Shown here: positions 13,216 through 22,295 of the stretch, in pieces
Numbering within the stretch: position 1 is the stretch's first letter
How the letters are laid out: the number at the start of each line of letters is the position of its first letter
Source: Prevotella sp.
Lineage (GTDB): Bacteria; Bacteroidota; Bacteroidia; Bacteroidales; Bacteroidaceae
Assembly: GCA_017940545.1 (NCBI GenBank)
Contig: JAGAYI010000028.1
Location: forward strand, 1 to 34,113
Length of the DNA: 34,113 bases
Direction: 5' to 3'
The notes under the pieces: model-generated
Database searches by the model: none
What the model was told of the DNA's origin: nothing
The model's input: the letters and a program-made list of their open reading frames with translations, nothing else
Program-made: the position numbers and the translations under genes

Positions 13216-16200
13216 ATGAAAAAAGACAGGTTACTTTGGCTACTCTTGGCACTTTGCGTGTCGGTAGCAACCCATGCCCAAAGTCTCTTGGGTACTGTGA
13301 CTGATGCCGAGGGCGAACCGATTATTGGTGCCTCCATCGTCGAAAAGGGAAACCCTCAGAACGCAACCATCACCAATATTGATGGTCAGTTCACCATGAA
13401 GGTGAATGCAGGGAAGACCCTCGTTATCTCTTACATTGGCTACGTTACTCAGGAAGTTTCAGCCCGCAACCAGATGACCGTTGTGCTGAAGGAAGACACC
13501 GAGTCGCTCGAGGAAGTGGTTGTAGTAGGTTATGGTGTTCAGAAGAAGAGCGTGGTGACCGCCTCCATCGCCAAGGTGAGCGCCGACGACCTCACTAATA
13601 CAGCTCCAGTACGTATGGATAACGCCCTAAAAGGTTTGGCAGCTGGTGTTAATGTTACTTCTGCCTCTGGTCAGCCCGGTGATGCAGCTCGTATTCGCAT
13701 TCGTGGTACAGGTACTATTAATAATTCAGAACCACTTTACATTGTTGATGGAATGCCTATTGAAGGAGGTCTTGATTATGTAAATCCAACTGATATTGAG
13801 TCTATCGAAGTACTTAAAGATGCAGCCTCAGGAGCTATCTATGGTGCTCGTGCAGCAAATGGAGTCATTTTGGTCACTACCAAGAAGGGTAAGATGGGTA
13901 AAGCCCAGATTAACTATAACTTTTCTTATGGCTGGCAGAGCAAGTGGAACAAACGTGACATATTGGATGCAACGAATTATGCTATTCTTCAGAATGAGCA
14001 GCGTTTGAATGGTGGTCAGGCTCCGTTATATGCTGATCCTTATAGCTTAGGAAAGGGAACAGACTGGCAAGACCTTGTATTCAATGATAACGCACCTGTT
14101 ATGAATCATGAGTTGGCTGTTAGTGGAGCATCAGAGAAAGTCAATTATTACCTCTCCATGGGCTACTATACGCAAGACGGTATTGTCGGTGGTGATTATG
14201 GACAGTCAAACTATGAGCGTTTGACATTACGCTCAAATACAAACTACAATTTGTTTGATGCAAGTAATGAGCGTAATTTCCTGAATAAGCTCGACTTGAC
14301 TGTAAATGCTTCGTATGCTCGTGTGAAGAGTTCAGGTATTGGAACAAACTCTCAGTGGGGTTCGGTTCTTGGTTCTGCTCTCGCTCTTTCTCCGATTCTT
14401 ACTCCAACATTGACTGGTTCTGCTGCTGAAGCACAGAACGCAGCCTATACCTATACGGATAAGAATGGTGATGTTCAAAGGTATGATCCCCTTTATTGGA
14501 ATGGTGAAGTTCTGATGATTCCTGGGACAAGTTTTAATGAGATAAACAACCCATTGGCATTGATGGTTCTGCCAGCTGCAAAGAACTGGAGCCATAAGTT
14601 CGTGGCTAATTTTGCAGCTGAACTGCAGTTGATTGATGCGTTGAAGTATCGTTTCTCTTATAGTGCAGACATGAGTTTCTGGGGACAGGATAGCTCCCGC
14701 CCACAGACGTACTATCGTTCTGGTAACAACAATGCTTCAACAACACAAGCATATTCAGACTCTGAACGTGGAACAGTATGGCAGATTGAAAACGTATTGT
14801 CTTATGATAAAATGTTTGGCGACCACCATATTAACCTTGTCCTTGGTCAGAGTGCATTTAAGAATACTGGTTATGGCATAAACGGCTCACGAGATTATCT
14901 TGTTAATCCTTACAAACCTTCTATCAACTATGCGCAAGGTGACTATCACCTTACATACGGTGATACCGATGTCTATGATGCAAATGGTAATCTGATTGGT
15001 AAACAGGTTACAGGTGCGGTAATAGAACATGGTGTTGCTGGATGGGTAAACGCACCTCACACAATGTCGTCTTTATTCTTCCGTGTAAGTTACGACTATG
15101 GCGAACGTTACATGGCTCAATTCACCATTCGCCGTGATGGTAGTTCACGTTTTGGTGCAAATCATAAGTATGGTACCTTCCCTTCTTTCTCATTAGGTTG
15201 GAATATCTTTAACGAGCCTTATCTGAAAGAAGTCCGTCCATCGTGGTTAAGCGCGACAAAACTGCGTTTTTCTTGGGGTAAGAATGGTAATGACAACATT
15301 GGTAATTTCCGTTACACCGTTGGTACTGCAGGAGGTAATAATGCTTATTTTGGTAATCCAGTTACCCTCACTCAAGGAACAAAAGCTAATGGACTGCCTA
15401 ATCCTGACCTGAAGTGGGAGGAGAGTGAGCAGACCAACTTCGGACTTGATTTAGGATTCTTCCAGAATGCGCTGACTTTATCAGTTGATTACTTCGTTAA
15501 AAAGACCAATGGTATGCTGATGACAATGAACATCCCCTCCTACGTGGGTGAGGCAAAGCCAATTGGTAATGTTGGTGACATGAAGAACAGTGGAGTTGAA
15601 TTCGAGCTGGGTTACAAGTGGCGCATTGCCGATGCACGTATCGGTATCAAGGGCAACGCCTCTTACCTGAAGAATAAGTTGTTAGAGTATGGTAATGAAA
15701 CAGGATATGCTGACCTTGACTCATTCCAGGGCGTAGGAACAATTACTCGTGCCGAGAACGGAAAACCATTCCCCTTCTTCTTTGGTTACAAAACAAATGG
15801 TATATTCCAGAACTATGATGAAATTAATAGTTATATTAATGCCGATGGCGGACTTATCCAGCCCGCTGCAAAACCTGGTGATGTTCGTTTTGTTGATATC
15901 AATGGTGATGGTTCGATAACTGCTGATGACCGTACCGATATTGGTAATGGTACTCCTGACTGGACATTCGGCATCAAATTGGACGCAGAATGGAGAGGGG
16001 TTGATTTTAGTATGTTCTGGCAGGGCGTACACGGTGCCGATGTTTTTGATGCTACCCACCGTGTTGATATTTCTTCTGTTAACTATCCTACGTGGATGTT
16101 GGAACGTTGGACAGGCGAAGGGTCAAGCAACAAAATCCCCCGCCTGGACGCAACTGCAACTCAGAACTGGGAGTCTTCTGACCTGTATGTCTTCGACGGT

Positions 16201-16434
16201 AGCTATTTCCGTTTAAAGAATATTCAACTGGGTTATACTCTTCCACGTAACCTAACTCAGAAAATCGCTATTGATCGTCTTCGCTTCTATGTAGCAGCAG
16301 AGAACTTGTTGACGTTTACGAAGTATCATGGCTTTGACCCTGAAATCTCGTCTGGTGGAACTTCACTTGGCGTCGATTATGGCGTATATCCTCAGGCTCG
16401 CACATGGACAATAGGACTTAATATTTCATTCTAA
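13216..16434 (+). CDS. susC: SusC-type TonB-dependent outer-membrane transporter
   Basis: A 1072-aa outer-membrane importer for oligosaccharides. A signal peptide (MKKDRLLWLLLALCVSVATHAQ) is followed by a carboxypeptidase-regulatory-like domain (residues ~23-95, LLGTVTDAEGEPIIGASI), a TonB-box-like EEVVVVGYGVQKKS, then the plug domain with IRIRGTGTINNSEPLYIVDG and IESIEVLKDAASGAIYGARAA. The 22-strand barrel ends at a C-terminal Phe (TIGLNISF). It is the first gene of the PUL and 20 bp upstream of susD. The first ~375 bp are GC-richer and use different codons from the remainder, with a visible switch near 13590. A beta-glucan oligosaccharide substrate is inferred from the enzymes downstream. 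Confidence 0.95.
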   Translation: MKKDRLLWLLLALCVSVATHAQSLLGTVTDAEGEPIIGASIVEKGNPQNATITNIDGQFTMKVNAGKTLVISYIGYVTQEVSARNQMTVVLKEDTESLEEVVVVGYGVQKKSVVTASIAKVSADDLTNTAPVRMDNALKGLAAGVNVTSASGQPGDAARIRIRGTGTINNSEPLYIVDGMPIEGGLDYVNPTDIESIEVLKDAASGAIYGARAANGVILVTTKKGKMGKAQINYNFSYGWQSKWNKRDILDATNYAILQNEQRLNGGQAPLYADPYSLGKGTDWQDLVFNDNAPVMNHELAVSGASEKVNYYLSMGYYTQDGIVGGDYGQSNYERLTLRSNTNYNLFDASNERNFLNKLDLTVNASYARVKSSGIGTNSQWGSVLGSALALSPILTPTLTGSAAEAQNAAYTYTDKNGDVQRYDPLYWNGEVLMIPGTSFNEINNPLALMVLPAAKNWSHKFVANFAAELQLIDALKYRFSYSADMSFWGQDSSRPQTYYRSGNNNASTTQAYSDSERGTVWQIENVLSYDKMFGDHHINLVLGQSAFKNTGYGINGSRDYLVNPYKPSINYAQGDYHLTYGDTDVYDANGNLIGKQVTGAVIEHGVAGWVNAPHTMSSLFFRVSYDYGERYMAQFTIRRDGSSRFGANHKYGTFPSFSLGWNIFNEPYLKEVRPSWLSATKLRFSWGKNGNDNIGNFRYTVGTAGGNNAYFGNPVTLTQGTKANGLPNPDLKWEESEQTNFGLDLGFFQNALTLSVDYFVKKTNGMLMTMNIPSYVGEAKPIGNVGDMKNSGVEFELGYKWRIADARIGIKGNASYLKNKLLEYGNETGYADLDSFQGVGTITRAENGKPFPFFFGYKTNGIFQNYDEINSYINADGGLIQPAAKPGDVRFVDINGDGSITADDRTDIGNGTPDWTFGIKLDAEWRGVDFSMFWQGVHGADVFDATHRVDISSVNYPTWMLERWTGEGSSNKIPRLDATATQNWESSDLYVFDGSYFRLKNIQLGYTLPRNLTQKIAIDRLRFYVAAENLLTFTKYHGFDPEISSGGTSLGVDYGVYPQARTWTIGLNISF

Positions 16435-16454
16435 AAACTTAAACAGGTAAAAAT

Positions 16455-17996
16455 ATGAAACTGAAAAATATATTTGCAATAGGATTAGTAGGCTTACTGT
16501 CAACTGGCCTTACTGGCTGCAAGGACAGTTTCCTTGAAGTAGAGAATCCCAGTTCTGACGACCTCAGTGAATACTTCTCGAATAATGCTCATATTCAGGA
16601 GGCACTTGTGGCTGCATACGACCCTCTGCACTGGCCAGATTGGAATGGTGCCTATAACCCCCTCAATATTGTTTCTGACATAATGGCAGATCAAATTAAC
16701 GTTGGTGGTGGTAGTTCGTCAGATATGATGAACTGGCAGCTCCTGTCAAATTATAGTGGTAACGCCAACCAAACACTGAGTGGTCTGTGGACAGCAGAAT
16801 ACAGTGGCGTGAAACGTTGTAATGACTTAATCAGTTACATTGATGCGCTAGACCTGTCAGCAACAGATATATCTGCAGAAAATGCCAATTATTATAAAGT
16901 TCAGGCACGTGTTTTACGTGCTTATTATTACCTGAATTTATGGAAGTTCTGGGGTAATATTGTCTTCTATACAGAAAACCTGACAGGTAACTATTTAGGT
17001 CAACAGTTAGATGCTTCGGCTGTTTATGAAAACGTTATTGCAGACTTGGAGGATGCCATCAATCAGAATGTTCTTCCTATGCGTGAATCAGATGCCCGCG
17101 CTGGTTATGTGACAAAGGCCTTTGCTGAGATGATTTATGCAGACTATGTCATGTACCAGAATGATACAAATCGTTATGGTCAGGCTCTGACATATATGAA
17201 AGAGATTATCAATTCAGGCAAATATGCCTTGAATCCTGACTATGCAGCAATCTGGACAGAATCTGGTGAGTGGGGCAGTGAAAGTATTTATGAAGTTAAC
17301 TATAATGATGATAACCATCAGCGTGGCTGGTCAAGTACTATGGCTGTAGGTGGAACAGTATTACCTCGACTGATAGGACCTCGTGGTTGGACTTCCGGTG
17401 TTGACGGTGTTGATAATGGCTGGAGCTTTGCTCCTGTCCGTCAGGAAACATACGATATGTTCAGTGCTAACGATGCTCGTCGTGATGCTACATGCTATAA
17501 TGCTGATGCAGTTGCTGCCGCAAACGGTATTGAGTACGAACATGCTTGGCAGCATACAGGCTTCTTCCTCAACAAGTATCTGCCTCGTGTTGACAACGTG
17601 AAGGATGCAGGATGGGATCAGGATCTGAACTTCAACAATAATTATCGAGTATATCGTTTTGCCGAAACTTTGCTGAATGCTGCAGAATTGTTAGTGTTAA
17701 CAGGTGGAAGCGCAACAGAAGCTGCGGAATATGTTAACAAGGTGCGATTACGTGCGGGGCTCGGCGATATTTCTTCTGCAACAAGAGACAATATTCTTGA
17801 TGAACGTAAACTTGAATTTGTGGGTGAGGGTAAGCGCTATTTTGACCTTGTCCGTTCTGGTAAGGCTGCTACTGTACTCGTTGCTGGTTCTGCCGCCAAT
17901 CGTACTAATAATTGGACAGAAAACCGTAAGTATGTTCCCATTGAACAGGGAGAATTGAGTGCTGATCCTAATCTGAAGCAGAATCCCGGTTATTAA
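16455..17996 (+). CDS. susD: SusD-type surface glycan-binding lipoprotein
   Basis: A 513-aa lipoprotein with lipobox GLTGC (Cys22), anchored on the cell surface as the lid of the SusC transporter. Features typical of the RagB/SusD family: an alpha-helical TPR-like N-terminal half (VQARVLRAYYYLNLWKFWGN) and a C-terminal segment YRFAETLLNAAELLVLTG, then NKVRLRAGL and a closing ILDERKLEFVGEGKRYFDLVR. It follows susC by 20 bp and precedes the surface glycan-binding gene by 28 bp, the usual operon order. Base composition is AT-rich like the susC barrel. Ligand specificity cannot be read from the sequence. Confidence 0.95.
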   Translation: MKLKNIFAIGLVGLLSTGLTGCKDSFLEVENPSSDDLSEYFSNNAHIQEALVAAYDPLHWPDWNGAYNPLNIVSDIMADQINVGGGSSSDMMNWQLLSNYSGNANQTLSGLWTAEYSGVKRCNDLISYIDALDLSATDISAENANYYKVQARVLRAYYYLNLWKFWGNIVFYTENLTGNYLGQQLDASAVYENVIADLEDAINQNVLPMRESDARAGYVTKAFAEMIYADYVMYQNDTNRYGQALTYMKEIINSGKYALNPDYAAIWTESGEWGSESIYEVNYNDDNHQRGWSSTMAVGGTVLPRLIGPRGWTSGVDGVDNGWSFAPVRQETYDMFSANDARRDATCYNADAVAAANGIEYEHAWQHTGFFLNKYLPRVDNVKDAGWDQDLNFNNNYRVYRFAETLLNAAELLVLTGGSATEAAEYVNKVRLRAGLGDISSATRDNILDERKLEFVGEGKRYFDLVRSGKAATVLVAGSAANRTNNWTENRKYVPIEQGELSADPNLKQNPGY

Positions 17997-18024
17997 TAAT
18001 TTCTAACACTAAATAGTTTTCACA

Positions 18025-19410
18025 ATGAACAAAATATTTCATTATATCAGTTCTTCGCTGATGGTTCTTGGAGTTCTTGCTTTAACAGCATGCTCTCCCG
18101 AAGATTATAGCAATGCTGATGCAAACCGCATACCTAATGTGACTGATTATGCAGATAACTTCACTATAACTGTTGATCAGACTACCAATGTGGCAACTTT
18201 TGCATTCAAGGGTGCTCAAAGTGTTCAGCCTATATGGATTATCAATGGTGATACTTACTCCACAGAGTTTTCTACCACGAAATACTATCGTAAGGCAGGT
18301 AACTATAACGTAGAATGTAAGGTTATGAATGCAAATGGTATTAGCGATGGCTCTATAACAAAGACATTTACTGTTGACCATACTATTATGAATGGATTTG
18401 CAGGCTTCAAAACCGATACAGACTATAATCTGTTGAGAAATGTGGAGTTTGTTCTTAATCGTTTCTGGTACGCTCCAGGGTGGAATCAGATTGCCGACCC
18501 AGGCTATTCTATTGGTTCTGGTGAAATCACGATTAACACACCTGTTGCCACTACAGATCAGTGGCAGGCACAGTGCTTCTTCAATGTAGTGAGCCCAAAG
18601 CCCATCAAGGCAGGAACGAGCTATGATGGTTCTGTTATCTTTACCTCTACAGCCAACCATCCGCATGTGACGTTGAAGATTTGTTCTGCTGCTGATGAGA
18701 ATAACACATTATTCTACAAAGACGGTATTGCTCTGCAGGCAGATGAGCCTCTTTGTGTCTGGTTTAGCGATCAGGTAGCTGGTCAGGATATTAATGACTT
18801 GATGTTCATCTTTGACCTTGGTGGTAATGCAGACAATTCAAGTATTGTGATTGAGAGCTTCGTTATCAAGAACCATGCAGATGATGATGGTACAGTATTG
18901 CCTGAAGTCCCCAAGGCAAAATATGAATACGACAACCCTGCTAACCTGTGGTTACCTGTTGACAACAATCAGTCATATACGATGTCTTACTACTATGCTC
19001 CAGGATGGGCACAGATAGATAATCCTGAGCTGATAAACGATGGTAACGGTAACTATAGCGTAACACTTCCTTCTGCCACATGGGAGCGTTGGCAGGCACA
19101 GGTGACAATGGTAACAAATGATTTGTCTGTTAAGGCTGGTGTTGATTACGACTTCAGCGTAACAATAGAATCAAGTGCACCTGTAACTGCAACGGCTAAG
19201 TTTACTCAGGCAGATGATGATAATAACTTCTTGCCAGGTACTGACGGGACTTTTGCTGTTGAGGCTGATGCTCCAACAACGTTCCAGGTAGCTAAAGCTC
19301 AGTTTAGTGCAGATGCTACCAACGTGAAACTGGTATTTGACTTTGGTGGAAATCCAGACAATACGAAAATAAAGATTAGTCAGATTATCTTCCAGCAACA
19401 TAGAGATTAA
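18025..19410 (+). CDS. Surface glycan-binding lipoprotein with two tandem CBM-like domains
   Basis: A 461-aa protein with lipobox LALTAC (Cys23), in the position of SusE/SusF-like glycan-binding proteins. Residues ~45-118 resemble a PKD/Ig-like spacer (FTITVDQTTNVATFAF...TKTFTVD). Two related ~145-residue domains follow. Each contains a YAPGWxQIxxP motif, an xxWQAQ motif and a closing (F/L)VFDFGGNxDN or IFDLGGNADN, and they are visibly duplicated within the gene. The pattern resembles CBM4/9-type sandwiches of beta-glucan loci, where conserved Trp residues stack on glucose units. Catalytic motifs are absent. It probably captures polysaccharide at the surface before cleavage by GH16. Confidence 0.85.
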   Translation: MNKIFHYISSSLMVLGVLALTACSPEDYSNADANRIPNVTDYADNFTITVDQTTNVATFAFKGAQSVQPIWIINGDTYSTEFSTTKYYRKAGNYNVECKVMNANGISDGSITKTFTVDHTIMNGFAGFKTDTDYNLLRNVEFVLNRFWYAPGWNQIADPGYSIGSGEITINTPVATTDQWQAQCFFNVVSPKPIKAGTSYDGSVIFTSTANHPHVTLKICSAADENNTLFYKDGIALQADEPLCVWFSDQVAGQDINDLMFIFDLGGNADNSSIVIESFVIKNHADDDGTVLPEVPKAKYEYDNPANLWLPVDNNQSYTMSYYYAPGWAQIDNPELINDGNGNYSVTLPSATWERWQAQVTMVTNDLSVKAGVDYDFSVTIESSAPVTATAKFTQADDDNNFLPGTDGTFAVEADAPTTFQVAKAQFSADATNVKLVFDFGGNPDNTKIKISQIIFQQHRD

Positions 19411-19422
19411 TTACTTATTAAA

Positions 19423-19460
19423 GTGGGGCTATAATCCTATAATTAGTAGCCTCACATTTT
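19423..19460 (+). terminator. Intra-operon hairpin with short T-run (weak terminator or processing site)
   Basis: GTGGGGCTA (19423-19431) pairs with TAGCCTCAC (19447-19455), one G-U pair, followed by only four T residues. It sits between the glycan-binding gene and the metallopeptidase-like gene and may reduce downstream expression relative to susCD. Confidence 0.5.
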
Positions 19461-19474
19461 AAATGTATTTTGAT

Positions 19475-20827
19475 ATGAAAAAAAATGTTTCTGTTATATT
19501 GTCGATAATGTTATTACTGATTTCTTGTAATGACGTTGATATTTTTGATACCACAAACCCCAATTATTTGAATGGTGAAAAATCTGTTTGTGTGAAGGAT
19601 ATAATTTATTCTTGGGGATTTGATACATTAGATATTTTAGATTGTGGATCTTATTATGTTGTAGAAGGTGATATTCAAATCAATAAAGAGAATTTGTACA
19701 CCATAGAAGATACAAGAGGCTATCATGCGACACTATATACCCCAAAGCATTCTTATATAACGATTGGAGTAGATGGAACAACGATTCCTCAATCGTCTTT
19801 ATGGGTAACTGCAATTCAAGATGTCATAGGTATATATAATTGTTATGCTCCAACTTTACATCTTTCATATGCTGTAGAGAATCCTGATATCGTGCTTTCA
19901 AAAGACACGTTATATTATAATATTTGTGCTATGGGAGAGTTTCCCATGGAAAATCCATCATCTTTATTTGGTAGAACAATTAAAATAAATTCTCTTTTTT
20001 ATCAAAATATAGATAACTATCTTAATCATTCTCAAAAAGTTTTTTTGTTAATGCATGAATTGGGTCATAACCTTGGTTTAAGACATTCTGACTGCCTTTT
20101 TAATAATGAATATAATACTGCCGGAGCGGTTCTAATCCCCAATACACCAACAAACGATATGAATTCTTATATGAAATCAGGAACATGCGGTAATGCGTGG
20201 ATAGGAATGCCTTATTATGATATAGTAGCCTTAGAGCATTTATGGGCTTATACCCTTAAATTAGAAAATTGTGATAATGATGACATTAGATTTACAACAA
20301 CACCGTATTATGTCAGCCGTTTCTTAATACCGCAAAAGTCGGGATTTGTCTTTGGTGGCTGGCATCATGTAAACTCCGTATATACTCCTTTGTCCTATGA
20401 TTATGCTATTACTGGCGATAAGACTTTATATGCTCACTGGCGTACACCAACAACAATTGTAAAACGTGCTGAGGTTACTTCAAATTATTTTATTGATTTT
20501 TCCGTACAGAGTACATGGGTAGCAACGCTTGAAGCCATAATAGATAGAGGCTTGAATACCTGGGGGGAACTTAGCGGAAAAGAAGGTTCCTGTGCAACTT
20601 TGTATAAGAAAAATAATCTTGATGTATTCGAAGAAATCTGTAAAATAGATTTTAAAGATTATATTTTATATCCGTATCCGACAGGAAACACTATGACAAA
20701 AAGTATAAATCTTGTTCTTGACCCGGGAGATTATCGATTGTCCCCAACTATAACAAGTGCTTTAGGCCCCCAGAATGAGTTGCCTTCCGGGAAGCATGGT
20801 AGCGTGAGATCCTCAATATATTGGTAA
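19475..20827 (+). CDS. Lipoprotein with metzincin-type HExxHxxGxxH motif and Listeria-Bacteroides repeat
   Basis: A 450-aa predicted lipoprotein; the start at 19475 immediately precedes the signal peptide with lipobox LLLISC, better than the ATG four codons earlier. At residues ~190-200 it has HELGHNLGLRH, a full HExxHxxGxxH zinc site of metzincin peptidases, followed at ~230 by a candidate Met-turn (MNSYMKSG). Residues ~285-325 (GFVFGGWHH...KTLYAHW) match the Listeria-Bacteroides (Flg_new) beta-grasp repeat, often an adhesion module. The rest is unassigned. The gene is the most AT-rich in the window and sits in the PUL 7 bp before the GH16 gene, an unexpected partner. Peptidase activity is inferred from the motif. 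Confidence 0.75.
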   Translation: MKKNVSVILSIMLLLISCNDVDIFDTTNPNYLNGEKSVCVKDIIYSWGFDTLDILDCGSYYVVEGDIQINKENLYTIEDTRGYHATLYTPKHSYITIGVDGTTIPQSSLWVTAIQDVIGIYNCYAPTLHLSYAVENPDIVLSKDTLYYNICAMGEFPMENPSSLFGRTIKINSLFYQNIDNYLNHSQKVFLLMHELGHNLGLRHSDCLFNNEYNTAGAVLIPNTPTNDMNSYMKSGTCGNAWIGMPYYDIVALEHLWAYTLKLENCDNDDIRFTTTPYYVSRFLIPQKSGFVFGGWHHVNSVYTPLSYDYAITGDKTLYAHWRTPTTIVKRAEVTSNYFIDFSVQSTWVATLEAIIDRGLNTWGELSGKEGSCATLYKKNNLDVFEEICKIDFKDYILYPYPTGNTMTKSINLVLDPGDYRLSPTITSALGPQNELPSGKHGSVRSSIYW

Positions 20828-20834
20828 AATTAAT

Positions 20835-22196
20835 ATGAAGAAATATTTATTTTTTTTGTTTATGACAATCTTCTCATTGACTGCTAATTCTTGTGGTGAT
20901 GATGAAGAGTCGGTTACAAGTAAAAGTGATGTTACTATAACAATATCTCAAGAAAAATTGGCAGTATCTTCTGCTGAAAGTCATTGCACTATTAATGTTA
21001 CGTGTAGTGGACGTGAGTGGACTGCTTTTGCAGACGTTGACTGGCTTAAGGTACAAGTAGTTGGTTCAACGTCAGCGACAGGTAGTTTAATAGTGGATAT
21101 CATTCAAAACTTGATGCCAGAAGAGCGTATAGGACATATAACTGTTCGCTCAGGTTCTACTCGTAAAACAATTGATATTACACAGGGCTTTCCTCTGTTG
21201 ATTTCTTCTGCAGACTTGTATTCATCTTCAAAAGGTGAAATGTTTAAGGTGGACGTTGTAGCATGGAACGGTGATTATACGATAAGTACATCTGCTGATT
21301 GGATTCAAGCTAAACGTTTCAAAGAGTCGGGAGTTGATTATATAGAAATTACGACGACAGCTAATGAGTCAAGGGAGTCTCGCTCTGCTGTCGTAGCAGT
21401 ATCTACTGATAGTGAGTCTGCTGATATTGTAGTTCACCAGTCCTCAATAGAAGACCAAACGATGTATGCCCCCGAAGGCTATGACCTGGTGTGGCACGAT
21501 GAGTTTGAAGAAGGCAGTGAGCTGAACGCTAACGACTGGACTTACGAGGTGAAGGGCTCCGGCTGGGTAAACAATGAGTTGCAGAACTATGTCAACCAGA
21601 AGACGCCCGAGGGCAACTGGGTGACGCGCATCAGCAATGGTAAACTGAACATCCGTGCTTTGAATGAGGGCGGCAAGATATACTCCGGCCGCGTCTATGC
21701 AAAGGTCAAGGAGGGCTGGACCTACGGCTACATCGAGGCCAGCATCAAGCTGCCCAAGGGTAAGGGCACGTGGCCTGCCTTCTGGATGATGCCCGTCAAC
21801 TTCACCTCCTGGCCTGCCGACGGTGAGATAGACATCATGGAGGAGGTAGGCGGCCACCCGAACTACGTCAGCAGCTCGCTGCACGCTAACGCCCACGTAC
21901 ACTCCAACGGCACGCAGGTGACGCACGAGATGTACCTGAAGGGTGCCGAGGACGACTTCCACACCTACGCCATAGAGTGGACACACGACAACATCACCAC
22001 CTACGTTGACGGTCAGGTGCAACTCTCTTACGACAATCGTGGACTGGGCCGCGACGACTGGCCCTACGACGATCCCTTCTACATCATCCTGAACCTGGCC
22101 TGGGGCGGAACGTGGGGTGGCACTTACGGCATTGACGAAAGCGCGCTGCCTACGACGATGGAGATTGACTACGTTCGCGTCTTCCAAAAGAAATAA
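20835..22196 (+). CDS. BACON-domain GH16 endo-beta-glucanase (laminarinase/lichenase-like) lipoprotein
   Basis: A 453-aa surface enzyme with lipobox LTANSC (Cys20). Residues ~33-118 and ~120-203 are two BACON domains (VTITISQEKLAVSSAESH...WLKV and LLISSADLYSSSKGE...WIQA), spacers that hold the enzyme away from the membrane. The GH16 jelly-roll occupies ~212-452: LVWHDEFEEGSELNANDW, then the catalytic ExDxxE signature GEIDIMEEVGG with nucleophile and acid/base Glu, and INLAWGG-type closing strands. GH16 enzymes of this group cut beta-1,3 or mixed beta-1,3/1,4 glucans internally. Base composition switches sharply at ~21465, exactly where the catalytic domain starts. A terminator follows at 22208-22259. 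Confidence 0.93.
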   Translation: MKKYLFFLFMTIFSLTANSCGDDEESVTSKSDVTITISQEKLAVSSAESHCTINVTCSGREWTAFADVDWLKVQVVGSTSATGSLIVDIIQNLMPEERIGHITVRSGSTRKTIDITQGFPLLISSADLYSSSKGEMFKVDVVAWNGDYTISTSADWIQAKRFKESGVDYIEITTTANESRESRSAVVAVSTDSESADIVVHQSSIEDQTMYAPEGYDLVWHDEFEEGSELNANDWTYEVKGSGWVNNELQNYVNQKTPEGNWVTRISNGKLNIRALNEGGKIYSGRVYAKVKEGWTYGYIEASIKLPKGKGTWPAFWMMPVNFTSWPADGEIDIMEEVGGHPNYVSSSLHANAHVHSNGTQVTHEMYLKGAEDDFHTYAIEWTHDNITTYVDGQVQLSYDNRGLGRDDWPYDDPFYIILNLAWGGTWGGTYGIDESALPTTMEIDYVRVFQKK

Positions 22197-22207
22197 TTTT
22201 CAGGAGA

Positions 22208-22259
22208 AGTTCCATCACATTGAGCAACGCATTACATCAATGGGGTGGAACTTTTTTTA
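22208..22259 (+). terminator. Terminator after GH16
   Basis: A 16-bp stem (22208-22223 with 22237-22252, one G-U pair and one mismatch) is followed by seven T residues at 22253-22259. It separates the susCD-GH16 transcript from the GH5-GH3 genes. Confidence 0.85.
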
Positions 22260-22295
22260 TTACTTTTTACATGATTAAATATAGCTAAACGAAGA

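Noticed and set aside
19475-20827. GH or SusF-like assignment for this PUL gene
   Set aside because: No glycosidase or SusE/F motif found; the HExxHxxGxxH motif and the Listeria-Bacteroides repeat fit better.
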